DNA of 64,000 bases from DASXIF01 sp036498145 (GTDB taxonomy: Bacteria; Actinomycetota; Actinomycetes; Mycobacteriales; Jatrophihabitantaceae). Under the pieces are notes generated by a model. The model made no database searches and was not told the origin of the DNA. It was given only the letters and a program-made list of their open reading frames with translations. The position numbers and the translations under genes are program-made. Positions 54,635 through 63,280 of this stretch are shown here, one piece after another (the first letter of the stretch is position 1; the number at the start of each line of letters is the position of its first letter). Where the stretch lies: positions 682,001 to 746,000 of the forward strand of contig CAVPSV010000002.1 of the NCBI GenBank assembly GCA_963708625.1, written 5' to 3'.

Positions 54635-56545
54635 GTGCCGCACCTCGCTGGAGCGCCCCACGCCGGGCAGCACAACTCCCCTACCTCAGCCCCGAACTCA
54701 GTCCCGAGCTCAGCACCGGCCGGCCCGGCACGTGCCGCGCACGAGCGCCGCATCGCGCTGTCGGTGACGACGGTCGGCATCCTGGCCGCCACGCTCAACT
54801 CGTCCATCCTGTTGATCTCGCTGCCCGCCATCTTCAACGGACTCGGCCTGGACCCGCTGGCGCCCTCGAACATCTCGTATCTGCTCTGGATGCTGATGGG
54901 CTACCTGCTCGTGACGGCCGTGCTGGTCGTCACCTTCGGCCGGCTCGGCGACCAGTACGGGCGGGCCCGGCTGTTCAACCTCGGCTTCCTGATCTTCACG
55001 CTCGCCTCGATCGCATGTGCCCTGGTGCCGAACAGCGGCCCCGCGGGCGCACTCGAACTGATCGCGCTGCGCCTCGTGCAAGGCGTTGGCGGCGCGATGC
55101 TCACCGCGAACTCCACCGCGATCATCACCGACGCCTTCCCGCCCGATCGCCGCGGGTTCGCACTCGGCGTCAACCAGGTCGCCGCGCTGGCCGGCTCCTT
55201 CCTCGGCCTGATCGCCGGCGGCCTGCTCTCGGAGTGGCACTGGCGCGCCGTGTTCTGGGTGAGCGTTCCGGTCGGTATCTGGGGCACCTGGATCGGCTAC
55301 CGCACGCTGCACGACAAGCCACGCGAACGCGGGCAGCGTGTCGTCATCGACTGGTGGGGCAACGTGACCTTCGGGGTCGGCCTGATCGCGCTGCTCGTCG
55401 CGATCACCTACGGACTGCAGCCCTACGGCGGACACACCATGGGCTGGACGTCCCCGACCGTGCTGACCGGTCTGATCGGCGGCCTCGCACTGCTGGTCGT
55501 GTTCTGCTTCGTGGAGAACCGGGTCACCGACCCGATGATCAACCTGCGACTGTTCAAGGTGCGCGCGTTCGCAGCCGGGCAGTCGGTGAACCTGCTCGCG
55601 GCGATGTCCCGCGGCGGCCTGCAGTTCATGCTGATCATCTGGTTGCAAGGCATCTGGCTGCCGCTGCACGGTTACGCCTACGCGGACACGCCGCTGTGGG
55701 CCGGCATTTACATGCTGCCGCTCACGCTCGGATTCCTCATCGCCGGGCCGGTGTCCGGGGCTGTCTCCGACCGGTTCGGTGCCCGCGCATTCGCCACCGG
55801 CGGCCTGCTGCTCACCGCCGCAACATTCGCGGGACTCATCGCAATCCCCGCAAACTTCGACTACCGGCTGTTCGCGTTGCTGCTCGCCGTCAACGGGATC
55901 GGTATGGGCCTGATGGCCGCCCCCAACTCGGCGGCCATCATGAACGCAGTGCCGGCCGCGCAGCGCGGTGCCGCATCCGGCATCCGCGCCACCGGCATGA
56001 ACGCCGGCATGGTGCTGTCCATGGGCGGATTCTTCACGCTGATGGCAATCGGGCTCGCCAGCCGGCTGCCGAACACGCTGTACAGCGGCCTGACCCAGGC
56101 CGGCGTCTCGCCGGGACCCGCGCACACGATCGCGCATGTGCCGCCGGTCGGCACGCTGTTCGCGGCCTTCCTCGGCGACAACCCGATCCGGCAGCTGATG
56201 CAGCAGGTCGACCCCGCCCAGCTTCAGCCCGGTTCAGGTGTGGACGTAGCCCGGCTCACCGGCAAGGCCTTCTTCCCGCATGTGATCTCCGCACCGTTCA
56301 TGCACGGGCTGCTGATCGCATTCGGCGCGTCCATCGTGATGTTGCTGATCGCTGCGGGTGCCTCCCTGATGCGCGGTGCACGCTACGTGCATCAAGAGGC
56401 TGTGCCTGGCGGATCGGCGCACTCGATCGGGGCTTCGCTGGCCGAGGAGGGCGAAGCGATCTCGGTGCCCGCCATCTTGGAGACCGACCAGGATGCATTC
56501 ACGGGCAACGCGGCTACAGCGTCGCCGGGTCCAATTCGATCTTGA
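54635..56545 (+). CDS. MFS transporter, DHA2-type 14-helix drug exporter
   Basis: Proton-driven efflux pump, probably for drugs or other toxic compounds. 636 residues. Motif A-like loop after helix 2 is VTFGRLGDQYGRARLFNLGF; motif B-like LIALRLVQGVGGAMLTANST; motif C-like GVNQVAALAGSFLGLIAGGL. 14 hydrophobic segments can be counted, with large soluble stretches near residues 1-35, 480-550 and a 45-residue acidic tail. GTG 54635 has GGAAGG 8 bp upstream. Its 3' end overlaps convergent priA by 32 bp. Substrate not predictable. Confidence 0.9.
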   Translation: MPHLAGAPHAGQHNSPTSAPNSVPSSAPAGPARAAHERRIALSVTTVGILAATLNSSILLISLPAIFNGLGLDPLAPSNISYLLWMLMGYLLVTAVLVVTFGRLGDQYGRARLFNLGFLIFTLASIACALVPNSGPAGALELIALRLVQGVGGAMLTANSTAIITDAFPPDRRGFALGVNQVAALAGSFLGLIAGGLLSEWHWRAVFWVSVPVGIWGTWIGYRTLHDKPRERGQRVVIDWWGNVTFGVGLIALLVAITYGLQPYGGHTMGWTSPTVLTGLIGGLALLVVFCFVENRVTDPMINLRLFKVRAFAAGQSVNLLAAMSRGGLQFMLIIWLQGIWLPLHGYAYADTPLWAGIYMLPLTLGFLIAGPVSGAVSDRFGARAFATGGLLLTAATFAGLIAIPANFDYRLFALLLAVNGIGMGLMAAPNSAAIMNAVPAAQRGAASGIRATGMNAGMVLSMGGFFTLMAIGLASRLPNTLYSGLTQAGVSPGPAHTIAHVPPVGTLFAAFLGDNPIRQLMQQVDPAQLQPGSGVDVARLTGKAFFPHVISAPFMHGLLIAFGASIVMLLIAAGASLMRGARYVHQEAVPGGSAHSIGASLAEEGEAISVPAILETDQDAFTGNAATASPGPIRS

Positions 56546-58577
56546 CGGCCTGCGGCTCCTTGCGGGCGCTGCGCAACGCGGCCGCCGTCTTCAGCGCCGA
56601 AGCCAGCTCCGCACCGGCGCCGCGGGGAGTGCGGATGAGTACCCGCTCCGTCCGCGCATCGGCCCGATCGGCTCCTGGCGCACCCGCGCCGCGCACCCGT
56701 CCTGGTATCGGGACCGGGCCGATCACCTCCGCGTCCGCGGGCAGGGCCACGGCAGCCAGCAGATCCGCGACGGCCGGGCCTGGACCTGTCAGTGACGCCA
56801 TCCGTACCGCCGGCGGGAACCTGACCTCAGCCCGTTCGGCGAGTTCTCGCGCCGCAGCGCCGGCCGGATCCCATCGGATGAGTGCTTGCACCGACGGAAT
56901 TCCGGCGTCGGCCACCACCACGACGCGACCGTCCGGGCGGACCAGCGCGCACGCATTCATCCAGCGCCGCCGCGTCTCCTCCCCGGCCCGCAAGTCGTTG
57001 CGCGACAGCAACGCCCAGGCGTCCAGCAGCAACGCGGCGCCGTATCCCTGCGCCGCGACCGGCTCCGCACCCGGTGTGGCGACGACCAGCGCGGGTGCGG
57101 CCGGGACCTCGGCGAGCACCCGTTCGCCCCCCGATGTCCGTACCGGCGACCCGGGGAAGGCTCGACCCAGTTCCTCGGCAGTACGGCCCGCGCCCACGGT
57201 GACCGCTCGCATGCGCCGCGCGCCACAGACCGGGCAGGACCAGTCCGCCGCCTGCCGCCCGCACCACGCACATGCCGGCACGGTCGAGGACGAGGGCACC
57301 TGCAGCGGTCCGCCGCAACTCGCACATCTGGCCGGCGTGCGGTCACGCTCGCACGCCAGCGCCGGCACATAGCCGCGCCGCGGCACCTGAACCAGCACCG
57401 GCCGTCCGGCCGCGAGGGCGTCATGGGCCACCCGCCAGGCCTGGCTGGGTAGCCGGGCGGCCCGAGCAGCGGGATCGCGGGCCAGCTCGGCGTCCTCGCC
57501 GGTGGCGGCGATACGCGGCATGGCGGCGCGGACCGCACTCCGATCTGCGGCGATCTCGTGCGCCCAGCCGGATTCGACGAGTTGTTGTGCCTCGGCGGTG
57601 CGTGCATAGCCACCGAGTAGCAGCGCGGTCCCGGACAGCGACGAACGCAGCACCAGCACGTCGCGCACGTGTGCGTACGGTGCGCGGGGTTCGGCGTGCA
57701 GGTCGTCACCGTCGTCCCACATCGCGACCAAACCCAGGTCGGCGACTGGCGCATACGCCGCAGACCGGGTGCCGATCACTGCGCGCACTGCCCCCCGGCG
57801 CACCGCCAGCCAGCGGGCGTATCGCTCGGCCGGACCGAGGTCGGCGGCCAGCACCACGTAGCGCTCCGATCCGCCGAGCACTGCCTGCATTGCCGCGTCG
57901 AGCCGCTCCAGGTCGCGCCCGTCCGGAACCACCAGTACCGCGCCGCGCCCGGCGTCGAGGGCAACCGCCGCGACCTCGGCGAAACGGCGTGCCCAGTCCT
58001 CGCCGGGCAGCGTGGACCAGACCGCGCGGGCCGCCTTGGCCGAGGCGAGGGCACTGAGAAACGCGGCCCCGGCCCGGTAGCTGCCAAATCCGCGCGTGTC
58101 CTCACCCACGACCGGGCGGGCCCGATCCACGTCCATCGGCGGCGGGACCGGGTAGGTGCGTGACTCCGCGCCGGCATGGCGTGCCGGGATGGCCAACCGG
58201 GCAACGTCCACGAACGACCCGGCCCACCTGTCCGCCACGGCCCGAAATAGCCGACTTGTGTCCGGGGTGAGCACCGGGTCAACACCGACGACGCGCTCCA
58301 CGAACGCCAGCGACCCGTCGTGGTCGCTGACGGTGCGCCGTTCCAGGACGTAGGCATCCACCAGTCGACCGGAGAACCGCACCCGCACCCGCGAGCCGGA
58401 ACTGACCGCGGAGTCCAGCTCGGCGGGCACCAGGTAGTCGAACGGGCGGTCCAGATGCGGCAACGCGACGTCGACCATGAGCCGGGCGACCGGATCGACG
58501 GCAGCCGCGGTGCGGCTCACGCGGGTGCCGCGGGCTCGGCTGGTGGACCGCGTCGGGGATCTGACGCCGGCGCTCAC
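56514..58577 (-). CDS. priA: PriA-family primosomal protein N' lacking helicase motifs
   Basis: Replication restart protein. The N-terminal DNA-binding domain (RLMVDVALPHLDRPFDYLVP) and the zinc-binding Cys pairs (CASCGG, CAWCG, CPVCGARRMRAV) are clear, and the C-terminal region YGAALLLDAWALLSRNDLRA to ILELDPATL-like end fits PriA. The Walker A loop is missing: the position reads STLPGEDWARRFAEVA, with no GKT. This degeneration is known for actinobacterial PriA. 687 residues, intact. GTG start at 58577. Confidence 0.92.
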   Translation of the reverse strand: MSAGVRSPTRSTSRARGTRVSRTAAAVDPVARLMVDVALPHLDRPFDYLVPAELDSAVSSGSRVRVRFSGRLVDAYVLERRTVSDHDGSLAFVERVVGVDPVLTPDTSRLFRAVADRWAGSFVDVARLAIPARHAGAESRTYPVPPPMDVDRARPVVGEDTRGFGSYRAGAAFLSALASAKAARAVWSTLPGEDWARRFAEVAAVALDAGRGAVLVVPDGRDLERLDAAMQAVLGGSERYVVLAADLGPAERYARWLAVRRGAVRAVIGTRSAAYAPVADLGLVAMWDDGDDLHAEPRAPYAHVRDVLVLRSSLSGTALLLGGYARTAEAQQLVESGWAHEIAADRSAVRAAMPRIAATGEDAELARDPAARAARLPSQAWRVAHDALAAGRPVLVQVPRRGYVPALACERDRTPARCASCGGPLQVPSSSTVPACAWCGRQAADWSCPVCGARRMRAVTVGAGRTAEELGRAFPGSPVRTSGGERVLAEVPAAPALVVATPGAEPVAAQGYGAALLLDAWALLSRNDLRAGEETRRRWMNACALVRPDGRVVVVADAGIPSVQALIRWDPAGAAARELAERAEVRFPPAVRMASLTGPGPAVADLLAAVALPADAEVIGPVPIPGRVRGAGAPGADRADARTERVLIRTPRGAGAELASALKTAAALRSARKEPQAVKIELDPATL

Positions 58578-58608
58578 ACCGCAGGTGTATCAGGTGCGCG
58601 TGACGGTT

Positions 58609-59446
58609 TCAGCGGACCGCGACGCGCATCATCGCGTCCCAGGCCCGCCCCGGCATCAGCTGCCGCACCCCGATGAGGCCGCGGGTCATGCTCGGCACCA
58701 CGTATCTGGCTTGCGGGCGGCGGCTGCGCAGCGCCCTTTCGATGACCTTCGCAACTGCCTCGGGACCGACGGACAGCAGGCGGTTGGCATACATGTCACC
58801 GATCATCGAGTCCATCCGCGCGGCCCCGGGCGCATATGGCGACTGCTCGCCGGTGGTCGCGTCCAGCGTGCCGGAGACGGTGTTGCCGAACTCGGTCGCG
58901 ATCAACCCGGGTTCGAAAAGGCTGACCGCGATGCCGAACGGGGCAACCTCGAACCGCAGCGCGTCCGACAATGCCTCCACTGCGTGCTTGGTGGCGTGGT
59001 AGTAGCCGCCGTACGGGAACGTCATCCGGCCGCCCATCGAGCCGATGTTCACGATCCGCCCGCGGCGAGCCTCCCGCATCGATGGCAGCGCGAGCTGGCA
59101 CATGCGGGCCAGGCCGAACACGTTGGTCTCGAACTGCCGGCGCACTCGATCCATGTCGACGTCCTCGACCGAGCCGTACTCGCCGTCAGCCGGCGTTGTT
59201 CACCAGCGCGCCAACGCGTCCGTGCTCGGCGATGACGGCATCCACGGCCGCTGTCATCGACACCTCGTCGGTCACGTCCAGCGCGAGCGTGTGGCAGCCA
59301 GCGGCAGCGGCTGGCGCGAGCGTCTCCGGGCGCCGGGCGGTTGCGTACACGTCAAAGCCGTGCTGAGCGAGACGCTGCGCCGTCGCGGCACCGATGCCCG
59401 AGGAACACCCGGTGATCAGCACGGGCCCGAGATCTGTCGCCCTCAT
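58609..59446 (-). CDS. Short-chain dehydrogenase/reductase (frame broken once)
   Basis: Classical SDR of about 278 residues, substrate unknown. Cofactor motif LITGCSSGIGAATAQRLAQH (TGxxxGxG), then LALDVTDEVSMTAAVDAVIA and LVNNAG; catalytic Ser in IVNIGSMGGRMTFPYGG and YxxxK in YYHATKHAVEALSDALR. An apparent TGA at 59186-59188 comes right after NNAG; deleting one G there gives NNAGYGEYGSVEDVDMDRV. ATG 59446 has GAGGTGA upstream. The C-terminal RRPQARYVVPSMTRGLIG is of the retinol/oxidoreductase-like subgroup. Confidence 0.88.
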
Positions 59447-59482
59447 CGCGCCGTCACCTCGCGGATCGCCGTACGGACGAAC

Positions 59483-60679
59483 TCAGCCGCGGGCGAGCTT
59501 GCCGAGTTGCTCGGCGCGGTCGGTGCGCTCCCAGGTGAAGTCGTCCAGTTCGCGGCCGAAATGACCGTATGCCGCGGTCTGCGCGTAGATCGGCCGCTTC
59601 AGGTCGAGATCGCGGATGATCGCCGCGGGACGCAGATCGAAGGTCTGCAGGACGGCGTCGCTGATCTTCTCGGCGTCGACGGTCTCCGTGCCGAACGTCT
59701 CCACGAACAGCCCGACCGGTTCCGCCTTGCCGATTGCGTAGGCCACCTGCACCTCGCACCTGGCGGCCAGCCCGGCGGCCACGACGTTCTTGGCAACCCA
59801 GCGCATCGCATACGCGGCGGAGCGGTCGACCTTGGACGGGTCCTTGCCGGAGAACGCTCCGCCGCCGTGGCGGGCGTACCCGCCGTAGGTGTCAACGATG
59901 ATCTTGCGACCGGTCAGGCCGGCGTCGCCCATCGGGCCGCCGATCTCGAAGCGACCAGTCGGGTTGACGAGCAGCCGGTAGCCCGAGGTGTCGATGTCGA
60001 GCGCGGCCAGTACTGGGCGGACGACGTGCTCCTCGATGTCCGGGGTCAGCAGCGTGTCCAGATCGATGTCGGCGGCGTGCTGGGTGGAGACGACGACGGT
60101 GTCCAACCGGACCGGGCGCTCATCGACGTACTCGACGGTCACCTGGGTCTTGCCGTCCGGACGCAGGTAGGGCACGGTGCCGTCCTTGCGGACTGCACTC
60201 AGGCGCTCGGCGAGCCGGTGCGCGATCGCGATCGGCAACGGCATCAGCTCAGCAGTCTCGTCGCAGGCGAAGCCGAACATCAGGCCCTGGTCACCCGCGC
60301 CTTGGCGCTCCAGCGGATCTTCCACGTTCGCGCCGGTGCGCGCCTCGTAGGCGTTGTCCACGCCTTGCGCGATATCCGGGGATTGCGAGCCGATGGACAC
60401 GCTGACGCCGCAGGACGCTCCGTCGAAGCCCTTGCGGGACGAGTCGTACCCGATCTCGAGGATCCGGTCGCGGACGATCGTCGGGATGTCCGCGTACGCC
60501 TCCGTGGTCACCTCGCCCGCCACATGTACCTGACCGGTTGTGATCAAGGTCTCGACCGCGACCCGGCTGGATGGGTCCTGGGCGAGCAGCGCATCCAGGA
60601 TCGAGTCGCTGATCTGGTCGGCGATCTTGTCGGGATGACCCTCGGTCACGGACTCAGACGTGAAGAGACGGCGAGACAC
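59483..60679 (-). CDS. metK: S-adenosylmethionine synthetase
   Basis: Makes SAM from methionine and ATP, feeding the rRNA methyltransferases nearby. Signatures: TSESVTEGHPDKIADQISDS, GAGDQGLMFGFACDETAELM and GGGAFSGKDPSKVDRSAAYA. 398 residues, intact. I chose GTG 60679 (VSRRLFTSES) because GGAG lies 5 bp upstream; GTG 60685 is an alternative. No SAM riboswitch fold was recognised in the 110-bp gap before it. Confidence 0.97.
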   Translation of the reverse strand: MSRRLFTSESVTEGHPDKIADQISDSILDALLAQDPSSRVAVETLITTGQVHVAGEVTTEAYADIPTIVRDRILEIGYDSSRKGFDGASCGVSVSIGSQSPDIAQGVDNAYEARTGANVEDPLERQGAGDQGLMFGFACDETAELMPLPIAIAHRLAERLSAVRKDGTVPYLRPDGKTQVTVEYVDERPVRLDTVVVSTQHAADIDLDTLLTPDIEEHVVRPVLAALDIDTSGYRLLVNPTGRFEIGGPMGDAGLTGRKIIVDTYGGYARHGGGAFSGKDPSKVDRSAAYAMRWVAKNVVAAGLAARCEVQVAYAIGKAEPVGLFVETFGTETVDAEKISDAVLQTFDLRPAAIIRDLDLKRPIYAQTAAYGHFGRELDDFTWERTDRAEQLGKLARG

Positions 60680-60789
60680 ACGCACTCCGAAAGAGAATGT
60701 AGGGAATCGACCACGACCGGGACGGCGGGCCGCAAAGAGCATACCGGGGCAGCGGCGGCCGAGCGCGCCGACGGGCGTGGGCGCAATGG

Positions 60790-62031
60790 CTACGGCTGGT
60801 GCGGCAGGCGCGCGGCGACCGAGTCCCACACCGCGGCGGCGAGCAGCGCCTTCGGCCCGAACGGCACCGCGATCTGGCTACCGTCCGCGCCCAGGATCAT
60901 GCCCGCGTTGTCGGGCTGGCCGAACGCCTTGCCTTCGCCCACTGCGTTGACCACCAGCAGGTCGCAACCCTTGCGGGCCAGCTTCGCGCGACCGTGCTCC
61001 AGCACGGTGCCGTCGGTGTCGCCGGTCTCGGCCGCAAAACCGACCAGCAGCTGGCCTGGCCGCCGCGCGGCGACCAGCTCGACCAGGATGTCCGGATTCT
61101 CGGCAAGGTCGATCGGCGCCGGCCCGGCGTCCGACTTCTTGATCTTGTGATCGGCGTAGCCGGTCGGACGGAAGTCCGCCACCGCGGCAGCCATGATCAC
61201 CACCTCGGCGTCGTCGGCGGCCTTCACCACCGCGTCGCGCAACTCCGCCGCGGTCACCACCTTGACCAGATCGACGGCGGCGGGCTCGGGCAGATCGACG
61301 TTGGCGGCCACCAGGGTCACCCGCGCGCCGCGGGCCGCCGCGACGCTGGCCAGCGCGTAGCCCTGGCGTCCGGAGGAGCGGTTGCCGAGGAACCGCACCG
61401 GATCGATCGGTTCGCGGGTGCCGCCGGCGCTGATGACCACATGCCGCCCGGCGAGGTCGGCGGGCAGGGCGTCGGGGCGATGCAGCAACAGCTCGGCCAA
61501 CTGGGCGATCTCGGCGACTTCGGCAAGCCGTCCCTTACCGGTGTCCTCGCCGGTGAGTCGGCCTGTCGCCGGTTCCAGCACCACCGCGCCGCGACGGCGC
61601 AACGTGGCGACGTTGTCCACGGTCGCGGGGTGCTCCCACATCTCGGTGTGCATGGCGGGGGCGTAGAGCACCGGGACTCGCGTGGTGAGCAGCGTATTGG
61701 TCAGTAGGTCGTCGGCGAGACCGTGTGCCGCACGCGCCAGCAGGTCGGCGGTGGCTGGGGCGACGACGACGAGTTCGGCGCTGCGTCCGACCTGGACGTG
61801 CGGAACGTCAGCGGCGTCGGTCCATACGTCTGTGCGCACCGGATGGTGTGACAGCGCTGCCCAGGTGGCGGCACCAACGAAGTTGAGCGCTGCGGCGGTC
61901 GGCACGACGGTGACGTCGTGACCGGATTCGGTCAGCTTGCGCAGCAGGTCGGCGGCTTTGTACGCGGCGATGCCGCCACCGACGCCGAGCACTACACGAC
62001 TCACGCGTCCAATATCCCGCAGATCGGCCAT
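60790..62031 (-). CDS. coaBC: Bifunctional phosphopantothenoylcysteine decarboxylase / phosphopantothenate-cysteine ligase
   Basis: Two steps of coenzyme A synthesis. CoaC part (1-185): VVLGVGGGIAAYKAADLLRK, LSHHPVRTDVW, VVVAPATADLLARAAHGLAD and the substrate loop PAMHTEMWEHP (usually PAMN). CoaB part: VVISAGGTREPIDPVRFLGN, SSGRQGYALASVAAARGARV and KIKKSDAGPAPIDLAENPDI. 413 residues from ATG 62031; GTG 62004, closer to the fold, is an alternative. The rpoZ-coaBC-metK-priA order is conserved in actinobacteria. Confidence 0.95.
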   Translation of the reverse strand: MADLRDIGRVSRVVLGVGGGIAAYKAADLLRKLTESGHDVTVVPTAAALNFVGAATWAALSHHPVRTDVWTDAADVPHVQVGRSAELVVVAPATADLLARAAHGLADDLLTNTLLTTRVPVLYAPAMHTEMWEHPATVDNVATLRRRGAVVLEPATGRLTGEDTGKGRLAEVAEIAQLAELLLHRPDALPADLAGRHVVISAGGTREPIDPVRFLGNRSSGRQGYALASVAAARGARVTLVAANVDLPEPAAVDLVKVVTAAELRDAVVKAADDAEVVIMAAAVADFRPTGYADHKIKKSDAGPAPIDLAENPDILVELVAARRPGQLLVGFAAETGDTDGTVLEHGRAKLARKGCDLLVVNAVGEGKAFGQPDNAGMILGADGSQIAVPFGPKALLAAAVWDSVAARLPHQP

Positions 62032-62069
62032 ACCGGCGATCCGGCGTGAGAAACCCTACGAACGCTCGG

Positions 62070-62345
62070 TCAGCCGGCCGCGGGTGGTTCGGAAGCTTTG
62101 AACTCGATCAGGTCGGAGTTGATCTCCCGGAGCGCGATCGAGAGCGGCTTCTCCTGGGGCGCGGTCTCGACCAGCGGGCCGACGTACTCGAGCAGGCCTT
62201 CGCCGAGCTGGCTGTAGTAGGCGTTGATCTGGCGAGCCCGCTTCGCGGCGATGATCACCAGCGCGTACTTCGACTGGGTGCGATCGAGCAGCTCGTCGAT
62301 CGGCGGGTTGGTGATGCCTTCGGGGGTGCTCACAGGTGCAGACAC
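62070..62345 (-). CDS. rpoZ: RNA polymerase omega subunit
   Basis: Small assembly subunit of RNA polymerase. 91 residues: EGITNPPIDELLDRTQSKYA, LVIIAAKRARQINAYYSQLG, then EKPLSIALREINSDLIEFKA. GTG 62345 is supported by GAGAG at proper spacing; a second GTG at 62333 is possible. Lies 108 bp after gmk and 38 bp before coaBC. Confidence 0.94.
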   Translation of the reverse strand: MSAPVSTPEGITNPPIDELLDRTQSKYALVIIAAKRARQINAYYSQLGEGLLEYVGPLVETAPQEKPLSIALREINSDLIEFKASEPPAAG

Positions 62346-62453
62346 GTCTGGGCTCTCTGTTGTCGGGCATTGTCGTCGAATGGGGCCGGGTGTGCCGGCG
62401 GATGCACCGGCCGTTCGAACGCACGCTCTGCTCATGCTCTGTGCAGACAGTGC

Positions 62454-63014
62454 TCACGCAAGCCGGTTCTGCTCGATCAATCGTACCAATTCCTCGACGG
62501 CGAGATCGACGTCGTCGTTCACCACCACCTCGTCGAACTCCGGTTCGGCCGCCATTTCCACCCGGGCGCGGGCCAGCCGCCGCTCGATGACGTCCGCGGG
62601 TTCGGTGCCCCGGACGGTGAGCCGCCGCTCCAGTTCCTGCCAGGACGGCGGGGCCAGGAACACCAGCTGGGCGTCCGGCAACGCCGCGCGGACCTGCCGC
62701 GCACCCTGCAACTCGATCTCCAGCAGGGCCGGCTCACCGGCCCCGATTCGCTCGAGCACCGGTCCGCGGGGGGTGCCGTACAGGTGGCCGGCGAACTCGG
62801 CATGTTCGAGGAACTCACCCGCGTCGATCATCGCGCGGAACTGTGCCGGGCTGACGAACCGGTATTCGATCCCGTCCCGCTCCCCCGGGCGCGGTGCGCG
62901 TGTGGTGTAGGAGACCGATACCCACACGTGCGGATGGCGTTTGCGCAGTGCGGCCACCACGGTGCCCTTGCCGACGCCCGACGGCCCGGACAGCACAGTC
63001 AGGCGGCTGGACAT
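62454..63014 (-). CDS. gmk: Guanylate kinase
   Basis: Converts GMP to GDP. P-loop LSGPSGVGKGTVVAALRKRH; GMP-binding VSVSYTTRAPRPGERDGIEY and RFVSPAQFRAMIDAGEFLEH; C-terminal VVVNDDVDLAVEELVRLIEQ. 186 residues, ATG 63014, intact. The integration host factor gene mihF that usually precedes gmk in actinobacteria is not found upstream here. Confidence 0.97.
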   Translation of the reverse strand: MSSRLTVLSGPSGVGKGTVVAALRKRHPHVWVSVSYTTRAPRPGERDGIEYRFVSPAQFRAMIDAGEFLEHAEFAGHLYGTPRGPVLERIGAGEPALLEIELQGARQVRAALPDAQLVFLAPPSWQELERRLTVRGTEPADVIERRLARARVEMAAEPEFDEVVVNDDVDLAVEELVRLIEQNRLA

Positions 63015-63280
63015 GGGCGCAACCTATCCGCCCCGGCGGACGGAGATGAGCTGGGACGCGGACATCCGCCGATGGTAGGGCGACGGCCTTGACATGTACC
63101 GCGCGACGCGGGCGTGCGGCAGTTCACAGCGGCTTCGTCCGGCCCATTGGTCCGGTTTGCATCCCTGATCGGTCGCCGAAGGACACCGCGGGCGGTGGGT
63201 GCCCGCTTGCCGCCCGCACCCGGCCCGACAGAATGCCTGGTACAACCGCTGCTGTGAACACCCCCTGAACGGAGTGCGCT

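Noticed and set aside
54710..56137. 475-codon minus-strand frame opposite the MFS gene
   Set aside because: Mirror of a strongly coding membrane protein; composition is Gln/Gly/Asp-rich antisense.
53839..57372. Very long plus-strand open frame of about 1,180 codons across def, the MFS gene and priA
   Set aside because: High-GC shadow of real genes; no domain, and it runs out of frame with the MFS coding sequence.
60680..60789. SAM riboswitch before metK
   Set aside because: The 110-bp gap lacks the conserved paired core of known SAM riboswitches.
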